From NCBI GenBank assembly GCA_019237595.1, contig JAFAGU010000021.1, forward strand, positions 1 through 14,832: 14,832 nt of DNA, written 5' to 3'. Position numbers and translations under genes: made by a program. Source of the stretch: Betaproteobacteria bacterium. Its GTDB lineage: Bacteria > Pseudomonadota > Gammaproteobacteria > Burkholderiales > SG8-39. The notes under the pieces are model-generated. The model searched no databases and was not told the DNA's origin. It saw nothing but the letters and a program-made list of their open reading frames with translations. Below, in pieces: positions 1 to 8,683 of the stretch (the stretch's first letter is position 1; each line of letters starts with the position of its first letter).

Positions 1-36
1 CAAAGCAAGCGCGCTACCAGACTGCGCTACACCCCG
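1..36 (-). tRNA. tRNA-Pro (anticodon probably TGG), 5' part only, cut by window edge
   Basis: Read on the minus strand, positions 36 to 1 give a 5' tRNA half: acceptor strand CGGGGTG, TA, D-stem GCGC, D-loop AGTCTGGTA, D-stem GCGC, G, anticodon-stem strand CTTGC, then TTTG of the anticodon loop. These pieces total 36 nt and end at what would be tRNA position 35, so two anticodon bases (TG) are visible. The C1 start and the overall sequence match proteobacterial proline tRNA with a TGG anticodon as I know it. The third anticodon base, the T arm and the 3' end lie outside the window. Proline identity is therefore strong but not fully shown. Confidence 0.85.
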
Positions 37-37
37 A

Positions 38-71
38 CTGCCGTGAACGGCTGCGTCCGTTCGAACGGCAG
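38..71 (-). other. Leader hairpin directly in front of tRNA-Pro
   Basis: Positions 38-44 (CTGCCGT) pair with 65-71 (ACGGCAG), and 45-50 (GAACGG) pair with 57-62 (CCGTTC). This gives 7 bp plus a 2-nt bulge plus 6 bp, closed by a 6-nt loop (51-56). On the transcript the stem ends one nucleotide before the mature tRNA 5' end. The pairing is seen in the sequence; any role in RNase P or RNase E processing is inference. If transcription starts near position 68, as the -10 box suggests, the outermost three pairs would be lost. Confidence 0.45.
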
Positions 72-74
72 ACA

Positions 75-80
75 ATTATA
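75..80 (-). promoter_or_regulatory. -10 box of the tRNA-Pro promoter
   Basis: A perfect TATAAT lies on the minus strand at 80-75, which would place the transcription start near 68 and leave a leader of about 30 nt before the tRNA. No good TTGACA-like -35 is visible at 16-19 bp spacing. That segment (about 97-105) runs into the U-tract of the pnp terminator, so terminator and promoter are packed back to back. A perfect -10 with a poor -35 could still be an active stable-RNA promoter, but strength cannot be judged from sequence alone. Confidence 0.6.
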
Positions 81-103
81 CGGCGCGCCAGCGTCCGTCC
101 ATG

Positions 104-134
104 AAAAAGGCCACGAACCTCGCGGTCCGTGGCC
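104..134 (-). terminator. Rho-independent terminator after pnp
   Basis: Positions 109-115 (GGCCACG) pair with 128-134 (CGTGGCC). After an A/C mismatch, 117-119 pair with 124-126 around a 4-nt loop. On the minus strand the hairpin is followed directly by TTTTT (108-104). It begins about 20 nt after the pnp stop codon, so it marks the end of the rpsO-pnp transcription unit. On the plus strand no T-tract follows, so it works in one direction only. Confidence 0.9.
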
Positions 135-153
135 CCGCTCCGGGCAGTGCCGT

Positions 154-2316
154 TCAGCCTTGCGACGCCTGCTGCTCGGCGGGCGCCGGGGGCGGCTGCT
201 GCGGCTGCTCCTCGCGTTTCGGCGGATCCAGCAGCGCCTTGCGCGACAGCCGCACGCGGCCCTTGTCGTCGGCCTCGAGCACCTTGACCTTCACGATCTG
301 GCCTTCCTTCAGGTAGTCCGAGACGGCGTTCACGCGCTCGTTGCTGATCTGCGAGATGTGGAGCAGGCCGTCTCTTCCCGGCAATAGCTGGACGATCGCG
401 CCGAAGTCGAGGAGCCGCAGCACCGGGCCCTCGTAGACCTTCCCCACTTCCACGTCGGCGGTGATGTCCTGGATGCGCTTGCGCGCCGCCTCGCCGCCCT
501 CGGCGGAGACGCAGGCGATGGAAATCGTGCCGTCGTCCTCGATCTCGATCGTCGTGCCCGTCTCCTCCTGGATGCCGCGGATGACCACGCCGCCCTTCCC
601 GATGACGTCCCGGATCTTGTCCGGGTTGATCTTGATCTTGATGATGCGCGGCGCGAAGCTCGAGAGCTCCGAGCGCGAGCCTTCGATCGCCTGCTTCATG
701 ATCTGCAGGATGCCGAGGCGCGCCTCGCGCGCCTGGTCGAGCGCGATCTTCATGATGCCCTTGCCGATCGACTCGATCTTGAGGTCCATCTGGAGCGCCG
801 TGACGCCGTTCTCCGTGCCCGCCACCTTGAAGTCCATGTCGCCGAGGTGGTCCTCGTCGCCGAGGATGTCGGAAAGCACCGCGAAGCGATTGCCTTCCTT
901 GATGAGGCCCATCGCGATGCCGGCGACGTGCGCCTTGATCGGCACGCCGGCGTCCATCAGCGCGAGCGAGCCGCCGCACACCGAAGCCATCGACGAGGAG
1001 CCGTTCGACTCGGTGATCTCCGAGACCACGCGCAGCGAATAGCCGAAGTCCTCGGGCTTGGGAAGCATGCCCACGAGCGCGCGCTTGGCGAGGCGGCCGT
1101 GGCCGATCTCGCGCCGCTTCGTGAAGCCGAAGCGGCCGGTCTCGCCGGTCGCATACGGCGGCATGTTGTAATGCATCATGAAGCGCTCGCGGTACTCTCC
1201 GGCGAGCGCGTCGATGATCTGCTCGTCGCGCCCGGTGCCGAGCGTCACGGTGACGAGCGCCTGCGTCTCCCCGCGCGTGAAGAGCGCCGAGCCGTGCGTG
1301 CGCGGCAGGACCCCGACCTTGACCGTGATGGGCCGCACGGTGCGCGTGTCGCGCCCGTCGATGCGCGGCTCGCCATCGAGGATCTGGCTGCGCACGATCT
1401 TCGACTCGAGGTTGAAGAACACCTCCTTCAGCTCGTTCGCGTCGATCTCGACGCCGATCTGCTTGGCTTCCTCGGCGAGCTTCTCGCTCACCGTCTTGTG
1501 GATTTCCTTCAGGCGGACCTGGCGCGCCTGCTTCTGCTTCATCTGGAACGCGGCGCGAAGGTCGGTTTCCGCGAGCTCGGCGACGCGCTTGATGAGCGAC
1601 TCATTCTTCTCCGGCGCCTTCCATTCCCAGGCCGGCTTGCCTGCGACCTCGGCGAGCTCATTGATGGCGTTGATGGCGGCCTGCATCTGCTCGTGGCCGT
1701 ACACGACGCCGCCCAGCATCACGTCCTCGGGCAGCTCGAGCGCCTCGGACTCGACCATCATCACGCCCTGCTCGGTGCCTGCCACGACGAGGTTGAGCTT
1801 GGACTCCTTGAGCTGGGCGGCGGTGGGGTTGAGGACGTACTGGCCGTTCAGGTAGCCGACGCGGCAGGCGCCGATCGGGCCGTTGAACGGGATGCCGGAG
1901 ATGGTCAGCGCGGCGGAGACGGCGATCATCGCCGGGATGTCGGAGTCCACCTCGGGATTGAGCGAGAGGACCTGCGCGACGACCTGCACTTCGTTGTAGA
2001 AGCCGTCCGGGAAGAGCGGGCGGATCGGGCGGTCGATGAGGCGGGAGGTGAGCGTCTCCTTCTCCGACGGGCGCCCTTCGCGCTTGAAGAAGCCGCCGGG
2101 GATCTTGCCGGCCGCGTACGTGCGCTCGGCGTAGTCGACCGTGAGCGGGAAGAAGTCCTGGCCGGGCTTCGGGTCCTTCGCCGCGGTGATGGCGGCGAGC
2201 ACCACGGTGTCGTCCATCTTGCAGAGCACGGCGCCGTGCGCCTGGCGGGCGATCTCGCCCGTCTCGAGCGTTACCTGATGGTCGCCGTACTGGAAGGTCT
2301 TGGAAATGGGGGTCAC
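154..2316 (-). CDS. pnp: Polyribonucleotide nucleotidyltransferase (PNPase)
   Basis: PNPase is a trimeric phosphorolytic 3'-5' exoribonuclease that releases nucleoside diphosphates; it acts in mRNA decay, alone or in the degradosome. The 720-residue product has the full layout: first RNase PH core, helical linker, second RNase PH core, KH domain with a GKGG loop (about 573-576), S1 domain (about 625-693) and a short P/Q-rich tail. The catalytic stretch GDEDHLGDMDFK carries the two aspartates expected at about 487 and 493. I start it at GTG 2316 (MTPISKTFQYG...). An AAAGGA ribosome-binding site lies 6 nt upstream, and that start matches the family N-terminus. The longer reading from GTG 2343 adds nine residues and has no ribosome-binding site. 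It follows rpsO by 81 nt and is followed by a terminator. Confidence 0.97.
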   Translation of the reverse strand: MTPISKTFQYGDHQVTLETGEIARQAHGAVLCKMDDTVVLAAITAAKDPKPGQDFFPLTVDYAERTYAAGKIPGGFFKREGRPSEKETLTSRLIDRPIRPLFPDGFYNEVQVVAQVLSLNPEVDSDIPAMIAVSAALTISGIPFNGPIGACRVGYLNGQYVLNPTAAQLKESKLNLVVAGTEQGVMMVESEALELPEDVMLGGVVYGHEQMQAAINAINELAEVAGKPAWEWKAPEKNESLIKRVAELAETDLRAAFQMKQKQARQVRLKEIHKTVSEKLAEEAKQIGVEIDANELKEVFFNLESKIVRSQILDGEPRIDGRDTRTVRPITVKVGVLPRTHGSALFTRGETQALVTVTLGTGRDEQIIDALAGEYRERFMMHYNMPPYATGETGRFGFTKRREIGHGRLAKRALVGMLPKPEDFGYSLRVVSEITESNGSSSMASVCGGSLALMDAGVPIKAHVAGIAMGLIKEGNRFAVLSDILGDEDHLGDMDFKVAGTENGVTALQMDLKIESIGKGIMKIALDQAREARLGILQIMKQAIEGSRSELSSFAPRIIKIKINPDKIRDVIGKGGVVIRGIQEETGTTIEIEDDGTISIACVSAEGGEAARKRIQDITADVEVGKVYEGPVLRLLDFGAIVQLLPGRDGLLHISQISNERVNAVSDYLKEGQIVKVKVLEADDKGRVRLSRKALLDPPKREEQPQQPPPAPAEQQASQG

Positions 2317-2322
2317 TGGGAA

Positions 2323-2328
2323 TCCTTT
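2323..2328 (-). promoter_or_regulatory. Ribosome-binding site that fixes the pnp start
   Basis: AAAGGA on the minus strand, 6 nt before the GTG at 2316-2314. It lies inside the longer reading frame from GTG 2343, whose own upstream region is the U-tract of a hairpin with no purine-rich site. This favours the downstream start. Confidence 0.75.
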
Positions 2329-2348
2329 AATGGAAGCCGCCACAAAGC

Positions 2349-2378
2349 AAAAACGCCCACCGGTTCGATGAGCGTTTT
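2349..2378 (-). terminator. Intrinsic terminator or attenuator hairpin between rpsO and pnp
   Basis: On the minus strand the arm AAAACGCTCATC (2378-2367) pairs with GGTGGGCGTTTT (2361-2350) in a continuous 12-bp stem with two G-T pairs and a 5-nt loop, followed by one more T (2349). The U-run after the stem core is five bases and the upstream arm carries four A, the shape of a classical terminator. In E. coli an attenuator and an RNase III-cleaved pnp leader lie at the same place between rpsO and pnp. Here it may stop part of the transcripts, protect the rpsO 3' end, or serve pnp autoregulation. The structure is seen; the function is inferred by analogy. Confidence 0.75.
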
Positions 2379-2397
2379 CAGCGCTGCGGCATCAGGG

Positions 2398-2667
2398 CTA
2401 CTTGCGAAGTCCGAGCTTGTCGATCAGGGTGCGGTACTTGTCCGCATCCTTGACCTTGAGGTAATCGAGGAGCTTGCGTCGCTGGCTCACGAGCTTGAGC
2501 AAGCCGCGGCGCGAATGGAAATCCTTCACGTGCGTCTTGAAGTGCTCGGTGAGGCCGTTGATCCGCTCGGTGAGGAGCGCCACCTGCACTTCCGGCGATC
2601 CCGTGTCGTTTCCGGCGCGCTGGTAGCTCTTCACCACCTGCGCTTTCTGCGCAACCTGCAAGGCCAT
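2398..2667 (-). CDS. rpsO: 30S ribosomal protein S15
   Basis: S15 is a primary 16S rRNA-binding protein of the 30S platform, needed for assembly and for an intersubunit bridge. The product is 89 residues, the usual family length, with recognisable S15 sequence: GSPEVQVALLTERINGLTEH, then the HSRRGLLKLVSQRRKLLDYL region (about 51-70), ending in LGLRK. The ATG at 2667 has a GGAG ribosome-binding site 8 nt upstream. It lies 69 nt after truB with its own promoter and is followed by a hairpin before pnp, the same order as in E. coli. In E. coli S15 represses its own translation by binding its leader. I did not identify an equivalent fold in the short leader here. Confidence 0.98.
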   Translation of the reverse strand: MALQVAQKAQVVKSYQRAGNDTGSPEVQVALLTERINGLTEHFKTHVKDFHSRRGLLKLVSQRRKLLDYLKVKDADKYRTLIDKLGLRK

Positions 2668-2712
2668 GCTTCGTTCTCCGCTGCTTGATGTCGTCTCTCA
2701 GTTAAGTCAGCG

Positions 2713-2742
2713 ATTGTAGCCGATTTCTCGCGCGGGTCACAA
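2713..2742 (-). promoter_or_regulatory. Promoter in front of rpsO
   Basis: On the minus strand TTGTGA (2742-2737) and TACAAT (2718-2713) are separated by 18 bp. The -10 box matches the sigma70 consensus at 5 of 6 and the -35 at 4 of 6. The -35 overlaps the truB stop codon. The expected start is near 2706, giving a leader of about 40 nt before the rpsO ATG. It would let rpsO-pnp be transcribed apart from the upstream nusA-infB genes, as in E. coli. Confidence 0.6.
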
Positions 2743-3669
2743 GGTTTTTCGTGGTTTTTCAGCCGCTTGCGACTGCGCCGTGAGCCGAAGCGGCCGCAAG
2801 CTGCCATCGCCATGGGATCTCCCGAGCCCGATGACCATGCCATCGGCGCCGTAGACCGCGCAGATATCGCCGCGCGTGCCGCACGGCACCGCCTGCCCGT
2901 TCCGAAATCGCGCCGCCGAGCCGGCATCGAGCTCGGCTCGCGGCAGTCCGGCGAGAAGGTCGGGAAGCGACAGGATGCGAGCGGCGCGTGCAGCATCCGG
3001 AAGAGCGGCGAGCGCGGCGAGCGTCATCGCCTCCTCGACCCTGAACCGCCCCGAAGCAGTGCGCCGAAGCGACGACAGGTGGGCGGCGGAGCCCAGGGCC
3101 GCGCCGAGATCCTCGGCGAGCGTGCGAATGTAGGTGCCTTTGCTGCACCGGATACGAAGCCGGATGAAGGGCTCTTCGAGCGCCTCGACCCGAAGCTCGT
3201 GGATCCACACCTTGCGCGAGCGGCGGTCCACCGTCTCGCCGCGCCGCGCACGCTCATAAAGGGGAATGCCGTCCTTCTTGAGCGCCGAGTACATCGGCGG
3301 CACCTGCTCGATTTGGCCCTGGAAGCGCGCCAGAACGTCGGGCAGCACCTCGGCGAGGCGCGACGGAGCGGGCTTCTTCTCCAGCACCTCGCCCTCCGCG
3401 TCGCCCGTGCTCGTCCGCTCGCCGAGCTTCACGGTGGCTGCGTACTCCTTGTCTTCGTCCAGCAGGAACGAGGCGAATTTCGTCGCCTCTCCGAAGAGCA
3501 CGACGAGCAACCCCGTTGCCAGCGGGTCCAGCGTCCCGGCATGGCCGGCCTTGCGCGCGCGGAAGAGCCGCTTCGCCTCCTGCAAGACGGAATTGGACGT
3601 GCGTCCGAGCGGCTTGTCGACGAGAAGCGCGCCTGTCGCCACGCAGGCTTCGTCCCGTTCCACGGTCAT
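2737..3669 (-). CDS. truB: tRNA pseudouridine(55) synthase
   Basis: TruB converts U55 in the T-loop of nearly all tRNAs to pseudouridine. The 310-residue product is of normal length. It begins with the conserved LLVDKPLGRTSNSVLQ segment. The catalytic motif GHAGTLDPLATG puts the nucleophilic aspartate at residue 48, the same number as in E. coli. The KEYAATVKLG and GTYIRTLAEDLG segments follow, with a PUA-like C-terminal part. The ATG at 3669 overlaps the rbfA stop codon in an ATGA arrangement, so it is probably translationally coupled. The rbfA-truB pair is conserved in many bacteria. The promoter of rpsO overlaps its stop codon. Confidence 0.97.
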   Translation of the reverse strand: MTVERDEACVATGALLVDKPLGRTSNSVLQEAKRLFRARKAGHAGTLDPLATGLLVVLFGEATKFASFLLDEDKEYAATVKLGERTSTGDAEGEVLEKKPAPSRLAEVLPDVLARFQGQIEQVPPMYSALKKDGIPLYERARRGETVDRRSRKVWIHELRVEALEEPFIRLRIRCSKGTYIRTLAEDLGAALGSAAHLSSLRRTASGRFRVEEAMTLAALAALPDAARAARILSLPDLLAGLPRAELDAGSAARFRNGQAVPCGTRGDICAVYGADGMVIGLGRSHGDGSLRPLRLTAQSQAAEKPRKTL

Positions 3670-4028
3670 GGCTTGCGGTTCGCCGCGTCGATGAGGCGGG
3701 AGAGGCGGTCGCCGCGTTCCACCGATTCGTCGTACTCGAAGCGCAGCTCCGGCGTCGTGTAGAGCTGGATCCGGCGCGCGATCTGCGAACGGAGGAACCC
3801 CGCCGAGCGCTTCAGGCCCTGCAGCGTGCCATCCAGCTTTTGCCTGTCCAGGAGAGTGAAGAACACCTTGGCATGCGAAAGGTCGGGCGAGACATCGACC
3901 GACGTGATCGTGATCATGCCCACGCGCGGATCGCGCACCTCATGGGCGATCAGGTCGGAGAGCTCGCGCTGGATCTGGTCGCCCAGCTTCTGCGGCCGTC
4001 CGGAGGGCTTGCCGGCTTTCCTTTTCAG
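3666..4028 (-). CDS. rbfA: 30S ribosome-binding factor A, apparently starting with CTG
   Basis: RbfA is a KH-type cold-shock assembly factor that binds the 30S subunit near the 5' helix of 16S rRNA. The core EVRDPRVGMITITSVDVS and DLSHAKVFFTLL is clear. The frame also encodes the family's N-terminal helix upstream (QKLGDQIQRELSDLI, residues 13-27), so a start at GTG 3938 (90 residues) would cut off a conserved segment. From the in-frame stop at 4110-4112 down to 3938 there is no ATG, GTG or TTG. CTG 4028 gives MKRKAGKPSGRPQKLGDQ... and 120 residues, the normal length, with AGGG 5 nt upstream overlapping the infB stop. I therefore place the start at CTG 4028. A sequencing error that changed ATG to CTG is the alternative. 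It overlaps truB by 4 nt. Confidence 0.85.
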   Translation of the reverse strand: MKRKAGKPSGRPQKLGDQIQRELSDLIAHEVRDPRVGMITITSVDVSPDLSHAKVFFTLLDRQKLDGTLQGLKRSAGFLRSQIARRIQLYTTPELRFEYDESVERGDRLSRLIDAANRKP

Positions 4029-4035
4029 AGAAGCC

Positions 4036-6588
<2,553 letters not shown>

Positions 6589-6589
6589 T

Positions 6590-8137
6590 TTAGGCGGACT
6601 CCTTGCTGTTTGCGCCGGCTGCGGCCTCGGCCTCGAACCAGTGCGCGCGGGCGGCCATGATCAGGTTCTTCGCCTTCTCGGGGTCGAGCCCCGTCATCTC
6701 GGAGAGCTCGTCCACGGCAAGGTCGGCGAGGTCGTCGCGGGTCTTCACGCCCTTTTCGGCGAGCTTCGCCGCGAGCTGCGTGTCCATCCCCTCGAGCTTG
6801 AGGAGCTCCGGGTCGACGCCTTCCATCTTTTCCTCATTGGCGATCGCGGCGACGAGGAGCGCGTTGCGCGCCCGGTTGCGCAGCTCGTTCACCGTCTCCT
6901 CGTCGAACGCGTCGATCTCGTTCAGCTCGTTGATCGGCACGTAGGCCACTTCCTCGAGCGTGGAGAACCCCTCCTCGATGAGGATGTTGGCCACTTCCTC
7001 GTCCACGTCGAGCTTCTCCATGAATTGCTGCTTGATGCGGTCGCCCTCCTCCTGCTGCTTCTTCTGCGACTCCTCCTCGGTCATGAGGTTGATCTGCCAG
7101 CCGGTGAGCTCGGAGGCAAGCCGCACGTTCTGGCCGCTGCGGCCGATCGCGACCGCGAGGTTCTCCTCGTCGACGACCACGTCCATCGCGTGCTTTTCCT
7201 CGTCCACCACGATGGAGCTCACTTCGGCGGGCGCGAGCGCGCCGATGACGAATTGCGCGGGGTCGGCGGACCAGAGCACGATGTCGACGCGCTCGCCCGC
7301 GAGCTCCTGCGTCACGGCCTGCACGCGCGAGCCGCGCATGCCGACGCAGGTGCCGATCGGGTCGATGCGCTTGTCGCTGGTGAAGACGGCGATCTTCGCC
7401 CGGATGCCCGGGTCGCGCGCCGCCGACTTGATCTCGAGCAGCCCCTCCTCGATCTCGGGCACCTCGAGCTCGAAGAGCTTCATGATGAACTGCGGCGCCG
7501 TGCGCGACAGGATGAGCTGCGGGCCGCGCGCCTGGCGGTCGATCTTCATCACCCACGCGCGAACGCGGTCGCCCACGCGCAGGTTCTCCTTCGGGATCAT
7601 CTGCTCGCGCGGCAGGAACGCCTCGAGGCGGCCCGACTCGATGATCGCCGAGCCGCGCTCCATGCGCTTCACCGTGCCCGTGACGAGCTCGTCGCCGCGG
7701 CCGAGGAAGTCGTTCAGGATCTGCTCGCGCTCCGCGTCGCGGATTCTCTGCAGGATGACCTGCTTGGCGGTCTGCGCGCCGATGCGCCCGAACTCGACGT
7801 TGGGGAGCGGCTCCTCGAGCACGTCGTCCACCTTGGCGTCGGCCTTGCCGCGGTCCTGCGCCTCCTCGACGGAGAGCATCTGCGCGGTGTTCCAGTCGGG
7901 GGCGTCGTCGGGCAGCACGCGCCAGCGCCGGAAGGTCTCGTACGACCCGGTGTTGCGGTCGACCTGCACCCGCACGTCGATGTCCTCGGTGTATTTCTTC
8001 TTCGTCGCCGAGGCGAGCGCCATCTCGAGCGCGCCGAAGACGATGTCGCGCGGGACGTTCTTCTCCCGCGCGAGCACGTCCACGAGCATCACCAGTTCAC
8101 GATTCGCCTGCGATACGTTCGTCGTCGTCGCTGCCAC
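6590..8137 (-). CDS. nusA: Transcription termination/antitermination protein NusA
   Basis: NusA binds RNA polymerase and nascent RNA, promoting pausing, intrinsic termination or N/rRNA antitermination. The 515-residue product has the RNAP-binding N-domain (about 13-140, LVDVLAREKNV...), S1 (about 148-212), KH1 with GMRGSR at 266-271 and KH2 with IGRSGQN at 331-337. Two helix-hairpin-helix acidic repeats follow (about 380-435 and 440-502), as in E. coli, where they contact RNAP alpha. The GTG start at 8137 has a GAGGA site that overlaps the rimP TGA, 7 nt away, so the two genes are likely coupled. About seven extra residues precede the usual family start (SQANRELVMLVD). The rimP-nusA-infB order is the widely conserved one. 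Confidence 0.97.
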   Translation of the reverse strand: MAATTTNVSQANRELVMLVDVLAREKNVPRDIVFGALEMALASATKKKYTEDIDVRVQVDRNTGSYETFRRWRVLPDDAPDWNTAQMLSVEEAQDRGKADAKVDDVLEEPLPNVEFGRIGAQTAKQVILQRIRDAEREQILNDFLGRGDELVTGTVKRMERGSAIIESGRLEAFLPREQMIPKENLRVGDRVRAWVMKIDRQARGPQLILSRTAPQFIMKLFELEVPEIEEGLLEIKSAARDPGIRAKIAVFTSDKRIDPIGTCVGMRGSRVQAVTQELAGERVDIVLWSADPAQFVIGALAPAEVSSIVVDEEKHAMDVVVDEENLAVAIGRSGQNVRLASELTGWQINLMTEEESQKKQQEEGDRIKQQFMEKLDVDEEVANILIEEGFSTLEEVAYVPINELNEIDAFDEETVNELRNRARNALLVAAIANEEKMEGVDPELLKLEGMDTQLAAKLAEKGVKTRDDLADLAVDELSEMTGLDPEKAKNLIMAARAHWFEAEAAAGANSKESA

Positions 8138-8144
8138 AGATTCC

Positions 8145-8579
8145 TCACAATTCCGGCACCAGCTTCGCCCGCTCCAGGTCCTGGAGGGCGAGGCTCACCG
8201 TCTGTCCTTCGAGCTCCACGCTCACGCTGCCGCCGGCGGCGCCCCTCAGCACGCCGACGAACTTCCGTCTCCCGCTCGCGTCCGCCGTGCGCATCCTCAG
8301 CTCGGCCTTCTGCCCTATGAAGCGCTCGAAGTCACGCGGCTTGCGAAGCGGCCGGTCCAGGCCCGGCGAAGACACCTCCAACCGGTCGAAGTCCACGCCT
8401 TCCACGGGAAGCACGCGGGTCAGCTGGCGGCTCACCGCCGCGCAATCCTCGACCGTGATGCCCCCCGGCTTGTCGATGAACACGCGCAGGAGCCGCCCGC
8501 CGTTCGACGAATGCACGTCGACCAGCTCGTACCCCAGCCCGGCCACCGCCGGTTCGATCTTCGCTTCGAGCGCCGCCAT
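8145..8579 (-). CDS. rimP: Ribosome maturation factor RimP
   Basis: RimP (formerly YhbC/p15A) helps 30S assembly, especially of the S19 region. The 144-residue product begins MAALEAKIEPAVAGLGYELV, typical of the family. It carries LLRVFIDKPGGITVEDCAAVS and the signature SSPGLDRPL (about 70-78), and a C-terminal SH3-like barrel ends LERAKLVPEL. I start it at ATG 8579. The longer frame to 8624 would translate the terminator hairpin and adds 15 residues not expected in the family. The ribosome-binding site (GCGGGT) is weak. It is the first gene of the nusA-infB transcription unit and sits 25 nt after an intrinsic terminator-like element, which could control the whole unit. Confidence 0.95.
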   Translation of the reverse strand: MAALEAKIEPAVAGLGYELVDVHSSNGGRLLRVFIDKPGGITVEDCAAVSRQLTRVLPVEGVDFDRLEVSSPGLDRPLRKPRDFERFIGQKAELRMRTADASGRRKFVGVLRGAAGGSVSVELEGQTVSLALQDLERAKLVPEL

Positions 8580-8603
8580 ACCCGCAAAATCCGCCGCAGA
8601 AAC

Positions 8604-8624
8604 AAAAAATGGGCCGAAGCCCAT
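8604..8624 (-). terminator. UUCG-loop intrinsic terminator between rluB and rimP, possible attenuator
   Basis: On the minus strand ATGGGC (8624-8619), loop TTCG (8618-8615) and GCCCAT (8614-8609) form a perfect 6-bp stem with an exceptionally stable UUCG tetraloop. It is followed by a run of six T (8609-8604, counting the T of the last stem pair). A weaker A/T-rich hairpin (8644-8649 with 8663-8668) precedes it. It can be read as the terminator of the upstream rluB operon. If the promoter proposed at 8655-8683 is real, it is instead a leader attenuator of rimP-nusA-infB. Confidence 0.85.
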
Positions 8625-8654
8625 CTTTGCACCCGCGCGACCTAAAGCTTTTGA

Positions 8655-8683
8655 AGTTTAACAGCTTTTCAGTCCTCGGACAA
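8655..8683 (-). promoter_or_regulatory. Possible promoter of the rimP-nusA-infB operon
   Basis: TTGTCC (8683-8678) and TAAACT (8660-8655) lie on the minus strand with an ideal 17-bp spacer. Each matches the sigma70 consensus at 4 of 6 positions. The -35 lies in the last codons of rluB. The expected start, near 8648, is upstream of the terminator-like hairpin. The match is moderate, and such pairs can arise by chance in the few A/T-rich stretches of a GC-rich genome. Confidence 0.35.

Noticed and set aside
14..979. 321-codon minus-strand open frame overlapping the 3' part of pnp
   Set aside because: It is another frame of pnp with R/H/G-rich text, and it would run through the pnp terminator and the tRNA-Pro promoter.
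2343..2344. GTG 2343 as the pnp start
   Set aside because: It adds nine residues before the family N-terminus, has only the hairpin U-tract upstream, and the AAAGGA site inside it serves GTG 2316 instead.
847..2688. 613-codon plus-strand open frame antisense to pnp and rpsO
   Set aside because: It mirrors the minus-strand pnp and rpsO genes, is very rich in R, A, L, H, E and D with no recognisable domain, and continues through two genes and a terminator. This is typical antisense openness in GC-rich DNA.
8580..8624. ATG 8624 as the rimP start
   Set aside because: The ATG is the first arm of the UUCG terminator hairpin, and the 15 added residues are not part of the RimP family.
8644..8668. 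A/T-rich hairpin AAAGCT...AGCTTT right after rluB as a terminator
   Set aside because: The stem is weak, the loop is 13 nt and no U-tract follows. The UUCG hairpin just downstream is the better terminator.
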